From assembly GCA_020746105.1 (NCBI GenBank), contig CM036636.1, positions 7,440,001-7,504,000 on the forward strand: 64,000 nt of DNA, written 5' to 3'. The position numbers were made by a program, and so were the translations under genes. The stretch comes from Trogon surrucura. Its lineage: Eukaryota; Chordata; Aves; Trogoniformes; Trogonidae. How positions within the stretch are numbered: the stretch's first letter is position 1; every line of letters begins with the position of its first letter. This document shows, in pieces, positions 1 to 14,881 of the stretch. The notes under the pieces are model-generated. The model saw only the letters and a program-made list of their open reading frames with translations. It made no database searches and was not told the origin of the DNA.

Positions 1-1125
<1,125 letters not shown>

Positions 1126-1354
1126 CAATAGGTCACTGGAACACAGTGAAGCCCAGGACTACTTCAGCTCCAAATATGCCCCGAGACTTCATCACCATGA
1201 ACCGTGGTGCTCTGAAGGCCGGTTATACCACAGCTCATGAATATAATTTGTACTACAAGGCCAAGGACATTCGGTGCAAAAAGGAAGAATACAATTCCTT
1301 CAAGAGATGTTCTCCTAAAGCACCTGCAGACTTCACTTACGGCAGCCCGGCACG
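1126..1354 (+). CDS. CFAP77: CFAP77 coding exon (largest in window)
   Basis: A 229-nt exon between tccag (ends 1125) and gtaagg (1355-1360). It completes the alanine codon and reads AIGHWNTVKP, then MPRDFITMNRGALKAG, then EYNLYYKAKDIRCK, and ends APADFTYGSPA with the first two bases of an arginine codon. The DF..MNR.A.KAG core is the most recognisable part of the CFAP77 family. An ATG inside the exon (1146) lies in this frame, but the upstream exon also fits the same frame and the family pattern, so I do not treat 1146 as a start. The lysine- and tyrosine-rich composition fits a microtubule-lumen or junction protein. Confidence 0.88.
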
Positions 1355-4300
1355 GTAAGGGGGAAGACTTGGGGCCCTTACTTGGAATGAGATTATCCTT
1401 TCCTACCCTCACATCTACATCTCCCCAACAGGTCAGCTAGCACAGTCCCCAAAATAGAAGTGTCCTGAACCTAGATGTGCTGCTACTGAGTCGCAGCATC
1501 ATTCCCACATCTGATCGCACCTGTGTGTCAAATAATCAACTACCTAAATCTAATCTACGTGCCACAACACATCTCCATTTCACCCATGGACCTAAGGGCT
1601 TGGAACCTCTTCAAAATATGTTCCAATCCTTTAGCTTAAAGGAACATAAAGAGTTTTGAGCCAAAACAGCTTCCCCGGGTCAGAAAATCTGAGTGGCAGC
1701 ATTTCTGTGTGTTTGCACTGGTTGAAATAGTTTGGTGCAATTAAAGGTCAGCTCAAGTTCTTTATCCCACTCCCTCCCACTTGTTCGTTCAATGCCTTGC
1801 ATGAGGAAGAAACTAGTACTACAAGAGGACAGAGAATAAGCAGCTTTTCACTGGTCTCTCTTGTGCTTTCTCGGGCTCCCTCCCGAGGGATGGAGGGGAG
1901 CTGGTACTTGCTGCTTCGCCAGCAACTCCTCTAGAAGGGCATAAGCCCACCTGTTCATCCCTTGCAATGCAGCAGGATGTTTAAGGCTTGACGCCGAGTT
2001 AGGGTTTTTTTGCATCACACTTTCAAAAGATTTTTACAAAGCATCCAGCATATGTGAGCCCTGACTCAAGTTCAAACAAGTACAACATTGAGATGTGACT
2101 GGTTTAACTGTCCCCCTCACATAACAGCTCAAAACTGCCTGCTGTGCTGCTTTCTCGTGGGGGATTGTGCAACAGGGAGCCTGCAAGGGAGATCACTGGC
2201 ACCTTAGACCAACTTCTAGGTCCTTCCAACGCCTGTCCTCTCCAGAAGAGCACAAGGGAGGCTGAAAAAACACAACAATCTGGAAGAGCCAGTGAGAGTC
2301 CAGCACAAACAAGTGCTCAAAGCCTCTGAAAGGATTTTCTTGCTTTGTGCAGAGCTGGACCAGACATTAGGTTTCATTTTAAGAGCTGGATAATAATCAC
2401 TATCAGGAAAACAACAGCTACAAATTCTAGAGAAAAGACATGATGAACGGCACCGTGTATTTTACGTGATAGTAAATGGGCTTTGCATATGCAAATTGAA
2501 TGGATTTTAAAATGGTATTTAATGACAATTTTCGTAGCAGACATTAACATTAATTGCATCAAAATGAAAATGTAGCATTAGCTTGCTGTTAGCTGCAAAT
2601 GTCCCAGCTATAAAGCTTTATCTTTATCAGTATCAGCCCTTACCAACGTGACAGGGCTGCTCTGCAAATTGCAGGCAAAAGGGCTTTTATGTTGCAAAAG
2701 TATCCCCCAATGCAGACCAAAATCAACATCAATTTTGCTTTATTTCTTCATAAACGGAGGTTAAATGGCTGCCTGTAAGAAGTCTAGGCACGTTTCAAAA
2801 GTTTTAAGGAAAATCTGCGGACCCCGCAACACGAGAAGTAGTGGGAAAGGGCTTTTAATTTAAAGTTATTATTGTACAACTTGCCTCCTCCATAATAGCT
2901 ACCTTTTATGCAGACTGATTGTATTTATCCCTTTACTTTAAAAGCATGTTATAGACAAAATCAAATTACTGTGATTACCAAGGAGTTGTTACAGCCATTT
3001 TGGTAAAAGTGGGAATTTAACATGCTTTTCCATGACTAGCAAGTTAAAGATAGCAGCTTTGGTGAGCACTCCCCAACCCAAGCCTGTCCCTAGTCACAGC
3101 TGACCGGGTCCAGAAAGACCTGCCCTGTTACAAGTGACATTGTTGTCAACAGATTTAAGTCGCTTCTGCTTTCAGACTCTAAGCACTGCAGATGAGTGTG
3201 TTCTTACCACTGCTCTTGGGAAGGTACTCACAACTGAGATACATGCTTCTCTGAGGGAAGAACAGTGGCTTGCAGTCTTTTTCCATGACTCCAAGCACTT
3301 ACTTGCCTTTAGAATTGTCCACTTCGATAAGCGTCTCAGGTGCAGCAAAGTTTTTCAACAGGAACAGAGCATGCATGTCATTCCCTGGCCTAAGGCACAG
3401 CACAGACCGTACAGCTGAGAAGGCCAGAGAGCAATGGTGTCTTCCCATTACACTGGAAGTGGCTGGAGCCACCCTGCTCGATGATAGTGATGCTCCGGGA
3501 CAATCCCCAGAATGCAAACCCTCCTGGTCTGCGCCCACAGCCCTGTTGCAGCTCTTCTGCACAGCTGGAGTTGCAGCCCCGGGGCTGGGCTGCCTCGCTG
3601 GGAACAGCAGCACAGGGGGTCCTAAGATCCAAACAGCAACTCGGCAGCTGTCACAGGCATGTGTTTGTGATCTTTCAGCTGCCAGTGGGTAAGGTGCAGG
3701 GGGCTTCTCCAGCCCTGGCAACACATCCTTATTTCTCAGGCCCTGGGCTGTGCTGCTAAAGGCTCCATCTCCTAAAGACACCAAGGTCAGCAGTTCTCCT
3801 CAGGCTCACAAGTACGAGCTCTCCTGGACAATCCCAAACAAAAATGAACACAAGTGCTGTGGTTGCTATTAGTGCCTTATTAATCATGCCCTGGCCCTGC
3901 TGTTTCCTCTAGCACAGCAGATCGCTTATGCCTCTGCTTTCCAGTCATGGTGGACGTGTGCTGCACGGAGCATTTCACAAGCAGCATCAGACACTGGAGT
4001 GAGCTTTCTGAAGCTTTGAGGCCTTTCCTGGGATATTTACCTTCAAAGGTCACCCATACCTCTCTATTAATTCCCCATGGGCATCCTCCAGTGGAGAGAA
4101 GCAGGTCTGCCTTTTTGCTGATTCCCCCTTCTTCTCTCCCTCCCTTTTCCCAGAGAAATGTTTGCTACGAATCATGTGGCCAGCTTTGTTGTGAGAGTCA
4201 TAAAAAGGACATTTTTCATCTCTCCTTTTTCCTGCTCTCACTCCCTTCTCTCTCTCAGCATCAGACAGAGATTTATTCCCTCCCTGATGCCTGTGGCATT

Positions 4301-7300
4301 CGGAGCTGGGAGGGGTCAGGGGAGGCACTGATGGGACGATAATAGATAATACAGTGGTTCCCCAGGGTCTTGTCCAGCTTCGTAGCCGATCCATCAGCAG
4401 GCAGCGCTCGTGCCAAGGTCAGCGGTAACGAGGATGTGGTAGGGTCCCAGCCTCCCCCATGGGGCATCCTCCAGTCAGGCTCCCCCAATTCACGCGCCGC
4501 CTTCTGATCTCTACAAGAGCTGCCTTGTGCAAGCCACAATTTGCAAGATAGCACGTGTCCACCGAGTGCTGGCGCTGGGGTAACGACCACATTACTGTGT
4601 ACGCACGCTCAACTTCACCTGCCCCAGCCCTCATCCCCACTGCAAGCACATCTGCAGGTTCTCTTTCAAGAAAAATGCCCATCATTGGCAATATCTCCCC
4701 CTCCAGGAGCTAAAACCATCCCCCCCATCCCTGCACTTTGTACGTGACATATTACACAGCCACAAGATATCTGTTGGTTGGGGTTTGCTGTCCTCCTGCA
4801 CCCAAGTTCTTGGTGCCTTCAGTTAAAATAACCCCACACCACAGTGCTCTAACAGGCGCATTCAACCCCTGTACTCTTTGTGTAATGACTATGTTTAGCA
4901 AAAGGAAAGATGCAGGGCAGTGAGTGGGCTAGATTTTAATGATACTGGCAATCTAAAGACATGGAGGGTCTGTGAAGACCTCCAGGATCTTAACTGGTGT
5001 CAATACAGCTTGGAAACCCCAACAGAAGTCCAGACCCACATTTACCCTCCTAATCACATTTTCTGATTGAAGTTCACTATGCACTGAAATTAGCAGACAT
5101 TAAATAGTCATTTTGGGGACCAGAAGTAAGCAGAAAGATATTGATGCTGTCTACAGCTAGACGTGGATTTGCACAAGGTCACACAAGGAGTTGGCAGCCA
5201 AAACACACCAGCCCACAGTTGGTACCCCAAGCACAAGTTTTCTCCCCAGGAGTTTGCAGTACAGTGCAGCCTCAGCATGAACACACTGTCCAGCATTTCC
5301 AGGGCTGCTTTTAGAGAAAAGCTTTTATTTGCCTCCTAGTAGTGTAAGTTTCGTAATTCTAAATACTATATCCCAGAACATATTCCTGGACACAGGGACT
5401 GCACAGACGTGCCATTCTACACCTGTACCTCCTTCAAACCCTGCATGGCCATAACCCTGCCTCCAACGTGCTGCCATCCACTTGGCAGTTGGCCTGTAGG
5501 TTGGGCTGACCTTGGGTGTGCTGGCAGGATTTCCCTGGCACTCTGTCATCCCCACGTCTCCTGCCGGGTCCCCCCCCTACTGTCTTGCCTTCGCTTCAAC
5601 CGTCCCTTTCCTGAATTTCACATCCCATTTTCCTTCTAACTTCATCTCCTCCTACCATTCCACCTCCCATGCTCTAAAACTGCTCTTAATCCTTTGGCAG
5701 CTGTTTTCACCGTATTCCTGCAGTAAACTCGCCTCTCTAAGGCATTTGGTCACCACAGTCTCTCCTCTTCAGATTGTTACTATTGGCCAAGGGCATCAGT
5801 TACCCAGTATCTCCTTTTTGCTTTGTATCATTTGCAATTGTCCTAAGGCTCTGTTGACAATTGTCTCACTGGCCTCTAGTAGCTCAGCTGTTACCTTGGC
5901 TATCCCTGCAGCTTGCTGGCTTTACTGGCTGCTCTGTCCTTACCTTTCACCTTCCCCAAGAAGGGAAGTTTCAATGCTTATGCTTCTGCTTTGCAAGTGG
6001 CCTCTCCACCCAAAGTCTGTCACATTCGCAAACGGCCAGAACAAAGTTTAGAAAGCTGCCCGAAAAGTGCTGCGGTATTTCCAGCATCTCTTTGGCTCGC
6101 AGAATGCACTGGTAGGTTTATTATTGAGACACCTAAAGAACATTTGAGGTCATTAATACATGGCACTGAAAAAAAAAACCAAACCAAAAATGCTAAGTTA
6201 ACTATAGACCAGCTGCAAAGATAAGCCAAAGAAACAACAGTGAAGAGAAGAGGGTGTTCCTGGAAAGAACCCACCAGGAAAAGCTGGACAGGCAAGAAAG
6301 ATGAATATTGCAGCAAGTCCACATCCAATCCATGATCACTGGAAACCAAAGAAGTAGTGTAAAGCCACAAAAATCCAGAAGATTGGGGCAAACAAAAGTT
6401 TTGGGGGGGGGTGGGGGGGTGGGAATCTGAGCACTGACAAAAACTGTAAAAATGTAGCATAGTGACTGGAATCACTGTCAGACTGAAGGCACCAGAAAAA
6501 TGAAGCCAAGTTAAAAAAATATAGGACTCTCATCAGTTCAGATAATTGCATATCCTATCCAGTTCCACAGTGAAAGGCACTTTGTGTATCTGCCACCATT
6601 CTCACATCGCTAAGATAAGAATTTCTATTTCAAGAATAATTTTTTTCAGCTGGAGACATTCCAGACTGGGTATATGCTTCTATGTTAGCTACCACAGAGC
6701 TCCCAGCCACAATCTGCCTGGATTGTGCTGCCCTTTGCCTGGGTGGCTGCAGCATCTGTTTGGGCAGAAAGACCTGTTATCCCCCCTACATTAAAAAAAA
6801 AAAAAAATCCTGAGTGCACTATGAAGACACAGGTTCTCCTTCAGTGTAGTTATTTACTGCAGTTGTAAAAGTTTCCGATTACTTCTGACAGCTTAAAATA
6901 AAATAAACAGCCAAGTCATGGTTTGGCATAAGGTTCAGGTCCTGAACATAAGCCACAGAGCCGGGGAAAAAAAAGATCTAAAGGACAGAGGTTTAGATCC
7001 CTTATTACCAAGCGCATTACACTGAGTAGGAAAGTAATGTACTCTCACACAGACTGGCTGTTATCCATGGGCTTATCTCCATTGATTACAGCTGGCTGAA
7101 AGATTTCTTCCAAAACTTCTACCATCTAAAACTACTTCCTGCCACAAGTGGACATTTGTCCTTGCAACCTCCTGCTTTTGCAATCTGTGCAATAAAAACC
7201 TGGGCCAGGGGGAACTATCCGCAGAATCCTTTTCGTGAAAGCAAAACTTTTCAGCCCTCATTTGACATCTTCTCCTTTCAAACGAAGTCATGTTCCCACC

Positions 7301-8429
7301 CAGCCAGGGATTCAAGCATGGGATGGAGGTCAAGGAGAAGACCTTTCTCTTTGATTTCTTTTGCTCAGTATTGTAGGGTTTTTTTCATGGGTTGTTTTTT
7401 TTTTAACTGATTAGGATGTTTTGCATTTTTTGATGGCTGCAGGTTGAACACTGTTCACTCTCAGCCATGGATTGAGACCTCCAAGCAGAATAGCTCTGTC
7501 CCATAACCACATCCCACCTGAGTTTCTCAGAGGGTAACAGCAGATTTACAGTAGACAAATGTGTTGAAGATGATCGAAATAATCTTCAATTAAGTCAGCA
7601 AAAAGGTATCTCCAACAACAAAAAAAAAAATAATCAGTGCTAATGCACAAATTTCGGTTTGTGAAGCCAGCTATTTCACACGTGAGAACTGCCTTGATAT
7701 CATCACTGCAAGACACGTGTTTCCATGTGTGCATTTAGGACTGTTGCAAGGATCTCACTCTTGGCCTGGGAGGGAATAGTAAAGCAAATTGGTGCTCTTG
7801 TAACCATGTGTACTCCTAAGTACAGCTATGAGTATCTGATAAATCTTTTAAAGTGCATGTTTACAATGGATTTTATTCTTTTTACTGTTCTATACATACG
7901 AGCCCTCTGAGCAAAATAACACATCCTCTGACACCTAGAAGAAACCACTGCCTCATTGGCTGCCCACAGTGAAATAATTTATATTGTTATTTCCTCATCC
8001 AAATTACAAGGATTGTAAAAAAAGCTTCAGAAATTCAGAGTAATCAGTGCTTTGATGGCACAGAACCTGCAGCTGCTGCATGAGTGGAAGACCCACTATT
8101 TCAGCTGAGAGTTTTGCCAGCCCAAAGACTGCAAAAAAAAATTGGTCCCTGAGTGTTTTCTACCAATTTTTCTCTCGTTATTTTCTTCAGTGGTTAATAG
8201 AAAGTGAGGACAAGTGGAGATCATTTAAAAATGATCTTTGAGACCCCTCCATGGGTTTATTGCCGGGACCTATTTAGAGGACCATAAAGCTGTAAGGGGC
8301 CTATAACTTTATCATATAGTCCACGAGCTTAGGAAAACGAAGCGTCTTTACATTCATGCCCTGCTTGTTTTGCCACATCTCGCTCTCCTTACAAACACAC
8401 CCGCACCCAAGTGTGCAGGGACCGCCGGA

Positions 8430-8870
8430 GCCGCTAATTGAATTCACTGTCGTGAAAGCGTTAACAAATTGTAAGTGACCTTTTATACAAATTTCAAAGT
8501 CAAGAATTCACCACTAACTGCACATCCCTCTTCTGCCATTCACTGTTATGCAAAACCCACAAACAATTAAAAGAAATAACGAAGAGCCCAGCGGCCCTCT
8601 TTCCTAATTAGCTGCAGGAGGCAATGCTTGGGAGTGTGGCTAAGTGCTTCAATTACCTCGGCCCTCCTCGCTGCCCTTGTTAGAAGAGACAGGTCCACCG
8701 GCCAAAGGGGAACAATTAAGGCAAGGCAGAGCCAGGCAGTTTGCAGGGGGATGCCGGGGCTGTGCCGGCTCTCACACAAGGGCCAGAGCTGTAATCATAC
8801 CCCAGATTCCTGCTGGGCTACACAGAGACAAATTAATGGTAGATAGATTGCTAGCTCTGGCTCATCAGTA
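8430..8870. promoter_or_regulatory. Candidate conserved non-coding element in CFAP77 intron
   Basis: About 440 bp with repeated homeodomain-type cores: CTAATTG at 8434-8440, TAATTA at 8605-8610, and further AATTA cores near 8651, 8713 and 8831, spread between GC-rich segments that lack repeats. The mix of preserved CpGs, TAATTA motifs and absence of simple repeats is what vertebrate developmental enhancers often look like. Inferred target is BARHL1, 22 kb downstream. No conservation data were available to me. Confidence 0.35.
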
Positions 8871-9559
8871 ACGGGGGAGGAAAGGAGACAATATAGCAGT
8901 ACAAGGCAACCGCAATCAATGTTCCTGGGCTATCAGCCCCCTTTCAGGGCTGAGGGACCCGAGCAATAATGCCTTACTGATGCCCACCTTGGCCCTGAGC
9001 AGAATCACAGAGCCCAGCTTGTGCTTTATTTGCTGAAGATACTCTGTGCTGGCTGCCCTGAGCAGCTCCACACTCCAGAGATGCTGGAGACCAAACTGGT
9101 TCCCAGTAAGAAACCAGTCTGAGCCAGTGGGAGCTGGAATACAAAGGTGGTCCCTCCTGCAGCCATCTACCCCATGGTATGAAAAGCCCAAAGGCAAATC
9201 CTGGCTGTGCAGCAAAACCACATCAGCTTGAATGGACACCAGCATAAACCCTGCAAAAACCTCATAACCTTTCAAGAAAGGCTTAAAGTGTCATCATAGG
9301 CAGTGGTATTGCAACACAGTTTTAATATCACATATTCAACTATATGATTTATCTGTTGCATAAGCACTCATGCAGGGCCAGATCCTGCTGCCACTAAGCT
9401 GCTGTGGAAATTGGAGCTGTGGTTTTGGCACAGCCCAAACATCTGCACAGCCACCGGGGAGTCAATGCCTGTGCAAGTGTCCTGCGCTCACCACCAGAGC
9501 CTGTCCTGGCCAGCAGCAGGAAGAACGCATGGGCTGGAGAGCTATCCAGAAAATCCAAA

Positions 9560-10660
9560 GACTGAAGTTTGCGCTAAAATATTTACAAGCCCCTATGCTT
9601 TTGAATTATACAAGAAAAAGACAATCACAAGTCAAGTTTTCACCCTTTTACAACACAGCTTAGCAGTGAAATTGATTGCACCTTTTAAGCTCATATAAGC
9701 CCCCTTCCTGAGCAAAGTCCTTTGTATCCACTTTTGCCAAGTACCTTTTTTTCAGTTGATATATAAAGCTTTGAAAATAAGTTTGAGGAGAGACTGACAA
9801 CCTTGAAACCTCAAGAGCAGCATGGCATTGACAGATGCCGCTCCCTGAGCCGAGTATTATAGATAGATTTTAATTTCATTTTAACAAAATAGCTGTCTCC
9901 ACTGGAAGAAGCATCAAGAGCTAAATGAGGACCCGTCTTGAGCTGAATCACGTTGAACAGACCTCGGCACTGTCATTGATTTTCTGGGAAGAAAAAAAAC
10001 CGCCTCTGGCTACTAAACCAAATTAGTAGTCACTGATGACCAATTATTTTGCCCCACTGTGAACGGAGAGGCGTACTAAAATTCCAGTTTGTCAGACCCA
10101 AGGCTCCCTTCTCAAACACCTTTCAACAAGCGTGTACCAAAAGTCCCTCAGATGGTTCTGACGCCTTCCTGTTTTCGGCAACTTCTTCTCCAAAGTTTTA
10201 ATGAGCTGCTGCTCTGAGGATGGCCTGCCTGAAAGGGAGCCCTTCCCAGCTCAGTGGAGCACTATTTGGCATGGCACAAATCACAGCTGTCAGAATTTAT
10301 ACACACATACACAAAAAAAGTGTCAGCCTAATGTTTGCAAATTATAATTACCATTTCTCTTGCATGTCCCTGGTGCCTTCATTTTAGATAAATCCCAGCT
10401 CCGAGGTATCAGCTGCAAAGCACTGAAAGCTCATATTGAATAGAATAGATTTAACTAGTTTGTAGCTCATTTAAGGCCTACACTGGTTTATTTTAATATT
10501 GTTAATACTTTATTATACTTTTTAACATTGTTTTCACAGTAAAAGAGCCTATTAGGAGGCTGCAGCTTCTCTTCCAGGAGATTTCTGGCAGACTAGTGTA
10601 CCACGTTGAATAACCGAGTTAGCAGGCGCTTGTCATTTCAGTTGAAAATAGGTCTGTACC
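9560..10660. promoter_or_regulatory. Candidate conserved non-coding block in CFAP77 intron
   Basis: Roughly 1.1 kb of non-repetitive AT-rich sequence with several TAATTA/ATTA cores (for example near 10035 and 10340), E-box-like sites and no long open frame. It may be more than one element. Called on composition only. Confidence 0.28.
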
Positions 10661-13625
10661 CTGACTCTTGAAAGTAAATTAGAGAGAGAGTCTATTAAAG
10701 AGACAGGAACTGTTTCAGGGATAATAGTTTTGAAAATGTGCACAAATAAACTTTAAAATATTTAGGAAATGTCAACATAAGAAGTGGCTCCAACTATTTG
10801 ACTATAAAAGGAAGCAGATGATTATTTTTTTTCCACAATTATAAATAATTTGTTACATCCTATCAGAACTTCATTTCCTTTCCTTTTTGTGGCAGGGTGC
10901 TTGTGCCAAAACAAGGAGATCTGAGTTACTCTGAACGAGATATATTTTAATCCACAATGAGCATTTTCAGCGGATGCTTCCTCTACTCTCCTCACAGCAT
11001 CCACAGATAACACCAAAACCCTCCCAGTTCAGGAGCGACATCTGGGCAGGGTGACAGAACACACAAGCCCTTCATTCCTGTCCTTAAGTAACACTAAGGT
11101 GAGAGGACGTTTTCCCAAAGGCCAGCTGCAAATGACAAATACTGTCACGCTGCCAAACAGTACCGATACCGGGGCCAAAATTCCTCATCCACCCCAGCAT
11201 TTGACCTACAAAGAAAAAGCCGCCTCGCTCAAATTTCTCCAGTAACCTTAGTCAAAGAAGCATGTTACCTGAAATCCCTTGCTCTTCCCCACTTCCTCAG
11301 TATTTCTCTCAAAGGAGGCAGGAAAAGCCAGACGAAGCCTCACGTCCTACAGCCCCACCAGAGCGTAACTAAGCCCACGAGTCATTCCCACTGATTTCAG
11401 AGAGGCAGTTCATGCGTGCATCATTCCAGGCATGATTCTATACTTTGCTGGATCAGGACTTAAATGCGATTAATCACACGGCAGGGAAGGATCTCTGAAG
11501 AGCATCAACCCAAATGTGTCCTTTCAAGCATTTACTTACAAGCCAGCTGTGGACTAATCAGTCACCAACTGCCTGGTCCACTGGAGATGGTAAAAGTCAC
11601 CTCCATAGACATGTGAAAACACATTCAGCTACCACAAAAATCAATAATCAAACACTACACACAAAGGCTCAGTGTTTTCCTGCATCTCTCCCTGCTATTC
11701 CTGCACACCAGGAAAACTTCTGCCTTGGAGAGCAAAGGAACAGGCCAAGGAAACATGTCTACATGCAAGGCTCACCGTGTGCTTTTGCCAGGAATACTAA
11801 AATTTACATCATCCAATGAGACTGTAGACCCACTTGGACAATAAGACACTTGACCACGTTTGCCATATCTTTCACCCTTGATAAATATTTTCCCTGGTTC
11901 TGATCAGTATGAAATACCAAACTGGAAGGGAAGGAGGGGAAAGAAAAGTGGATGACAAAAGGTCAACGTCGCCTTTGGCACCGGGTGTCTCCAGATAACA
12001 GTCTGGAGCAGCGCAGCTGATTTGTAAGCAAAGCCTTGAAAAGCCCTGCAGCATGTGATCTATGAAGCAGGAGGTCTGCAGAAGGATGTCTCCTCTGATA
12101 TGAATGCCCCCTTGGGATGTATATTTCTGGATTGCACATCTAGTATCATTAGAAAACACGACCACAGATTAGGCTGTTTTGAAGCATGTGGCGTGCAATA
12201 ATTAAGCAATAAAAGTCACCACAGGGGTGAAGGAACAAGAAACAGAAGACTTACTATTTGCGTACATGCTGCTGGTGCCCTCTGTGATCATCAGAGATTC
12301 TCTAGACTGCTAAAACCTGGCTGCTACCAATTCTGGGCCCATTCCTGCCAAAAGTCACAAAGCACCAGCTCACTCTGTGGTACAGGGGCACTCTCTGCAG
12401 AGAACTACCTTCTGGTGGAGCTGGTGGCCCAGAAGCAGCCCAGCAGTTAGCCCAAGTCCCCAGTGTCACACAGTTGTCCATACAGGCATGAAAAACACAG
12501 CCTTTCTGTTACAGGAGCTGCAGCTGAAGGCACTGTGAGCTACAGGTGGGAGCAGAGCTGGGGGTGATGGCCCCATAGTCATTGGTTGCTGCAGAGATGG
12601 GAAAAGACCCTCCCCACAACCTGTGCAAAGACAAGGACCAATAAAACTTGAGGTCGAGGTCCTTCATCACCTTCAAGTGCTTGCTTCTGGGGAAAATGAA
12701 TAGCAGCAGGACCACAGCAATAAGCAATATGCTGTCCTCACGGCAAGCACCCTGCTGCTGCCACTTGCCAGGTCTGTTTCCCACGAAGGCTGATGAAGTT
12801 AAAGCATCCTCACTTGCAAGGAGCAAGACTCAACAATTTCAGGCTGCAGCTCTGCCACAAGCTGGCCAGGTTAATGCCAGCTCATAGGAGCTGAACAGGA
12901 CATTGGTCAACAAGCAATTTTTCTAGAACCATGGTCATCTGCAGCTCCTCTCTGCTGCTGGCTCCCCCTGGCCAGGATGCTCCCTGGTACCCTGTTTCAA
13001 GGGGCAAATACATCCGGTTGGCGCAGCTGAGGCACTAGACCAGGGCTCAGCATTTCAGCTCCCCTTTCTGCTGCAGACACCTGACCATCTGCATTGAGTC
13101 CAGTTCTATTGCTATTCACATTGCTTAGGACAGCATTTACTCCTTTCACACAATCCATCATTCCATCTGCTTGTGGCTTTCTGATATACCACAGAAGTGA
13201 CATTTCAACAACAAAGGCAGTATTATTTTAACAAAACACACTTTGTACCCTGTGGTTCTTCCCAAGTAGCCACCATGGCTGTGTCAGTCTGGTGCTCCTT
13301 GGTCCTCCCAGCACACACCAGAGCTTGAACAGAGGTGATGATATGAGCCCTATAAAAGGTTGTGCAAAGCTAGACATTGTGCCTGTTTGGGGGAACGGAC
13401 TAGCACAGTCCTGCTACAGGTGATCACAAGCATGTGCAAGCTGTAGTGTATTAACTGCAAATTAACATGATTGTGAATCTGTCTTGAGGAAGATAAAGCC
13501 TTTCCCAGTGTGAGGGTTTATTCATGTTCTCACCAGTCACACCTTCCAGGAGCAGAATAGCATGGAGAGGTAAAGAAAGGTATTAACCCTGGAGATTATA
13601 TTATTGTCTTTTCAATGTTTTTCAG

Positions 13626-13728
13626 GCCTTCCACTCCCTTTTTTGACCTCCTTCAGCACAAATACAAGGAGCTGTGGATGGAGCATCAGAGAGCCCTGAC
13701 AATAGCCCAGCGAATGCAAAAGAAAAAG
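13626..13728 (+). CDS. CFAP77: CFAP77 coding exon
   Basis: A 103-nt exon following a T-rich tract and ttttcag (ends 13625), with donor gtgata at 13729. The first G completes an arginine codon begun in the previous coding exon, and then the exon reads PSTPFFDLLQHKYKELWM, followed by an amphipathic, basic stretch ending QRMQKKK. RPSTP.FDLL.H is a CFAP77 signature as I remember it. The second half has the charge pattern of an alpha helix. The donor GTGATA is weaker than the others in this gene, but the phase (34 full codons after the split base) joins exactly to the next exon. Confidence 0.87.
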
Positions 13729-14539
13729 GTGATAACAGTTCAGCAGTGCTCTCCCTTGCTGGGCACAGCACTGCTGCTGGGCATAACCCTCCCACTGTCC
13801 TACCCCTCGAGGGATGAACTTCTGCCAGCTGTAGGGACGGCTTTCAGCTGGGAAAACATCCTCCCTGATGACTAGAAGGCTGGTGAAGCCTAGCAAAGAT
13901 GAGCTGCTTCCCAGCCAATGGGCCTGGCTTCAGCCAGAGCATGTCCTGTGGGGTGAAGGTGTGGGAGTGAACACCAGATACGCAAATCCCAATGTGTGTG
14001 CATGACAGTGCTCTAGAGACAAAGGGGAAGGTGTGTTTTTTAATGCTTTTTTTGCACCTGAAGACATGCACAGGAGCTGAGCAAGCTCTCCCAGGCAGCA
14101 ATGCTTTGGCTAAGGCCTTTCAAAGGATCAGAGGTGCTTTTTCCTGCAGACACCTTTCTAGCTATCGTCAAGCATCCATCTGCATCAATATGCCTCTAGT
14201 CACGGGTTGCCCAGCTAAACTCCTCGTATCAAACTGGAAGCTCTGGGTTTTTTTGCATTGCCACAATAGTAAAATGCCCGGCTGCAACAAAGAATTAAGG
14301 TTTTAAATTATATCTTTGGTATGTATGTCATCCTCATGCCAAAAGCCCTGCACACTGTCCTTTGGAGAGCACCAGCTCTGCTCAGGTTACCTGGGACAGT
14401 GAACAAAACAATGGAATAGCCAGAAAAATGTTCAGGACCAGCCCTGACCCTGGCATGGTGTGGTCGATGCCAGCACCCTCAGCAGTTGTCAGCATGTTAC
14501 ACTGTGCTGTTAAACACACCAGTATTGTAATAACATTTA

Positions 14540-14720
14540 AAAGCAGCCAATGACTGTTTTATTAGTTAATGGCTCAAAGAAGAGTCGAGTTAATATGGTA
14601 ATGACCAATTTCAATGGGCTTACTGCCATCACAAACTATGCTTTATAGTTGAAGTGCAAGAACAGTGTTCTTAATTAGCAGCTACTTTATGAATCCACAA
14701 GCCTAGGATGCTGGAAAAGT
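14540..14720. promoter_or_regulatory. Candidate conserved non-coding element
   Basis: AT-rich block with several ATTAG/TTAAT/TAATT cores, including a TTAATTAGC site near 14671. It is not simple sequence and lies just left of the LTR insertion. Functional assignment is inference. Confidence 0.28.
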
Positions 14721-14881
14721 GCATCCCCACCTTATCTATTAATGACTGATGTTTTTAATCACCAAATTTTCTCCATCGAGTTCCCAAAACCTGCAGCCAC
14801 CAATTACTGCGCTAAGCAACACAAACCTAGACCACAGAGCCGACAGATTCCCCACGGTTTCACACAGTGGCCAAAACATTG

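Larger units (their letters stand above)
1355..13625 (+). other. CFAP77: CFAP77 intron (12.3 kb)
   Basis: Large intron without supported coding exons: open frames inside it are short, lack homology I recognise and are not flanked by convincing splice pairs. It holds a G-rich homopolymer patch near 6403-6420 and several AT-rich stretches with many TAAT/ATTA cores. The clearest of these (8430-8870, 9560-10660) are listed separately as candidate conserved elements. Confidence 0.7.

Noticed and set aside
5512..6051. 179-codon plus-strand open frame in a CFAP77 intron
   Set aside because: Pyrimidine-rich sequence yields a Ser/Leu/Pro-rich translation without features of a gene.
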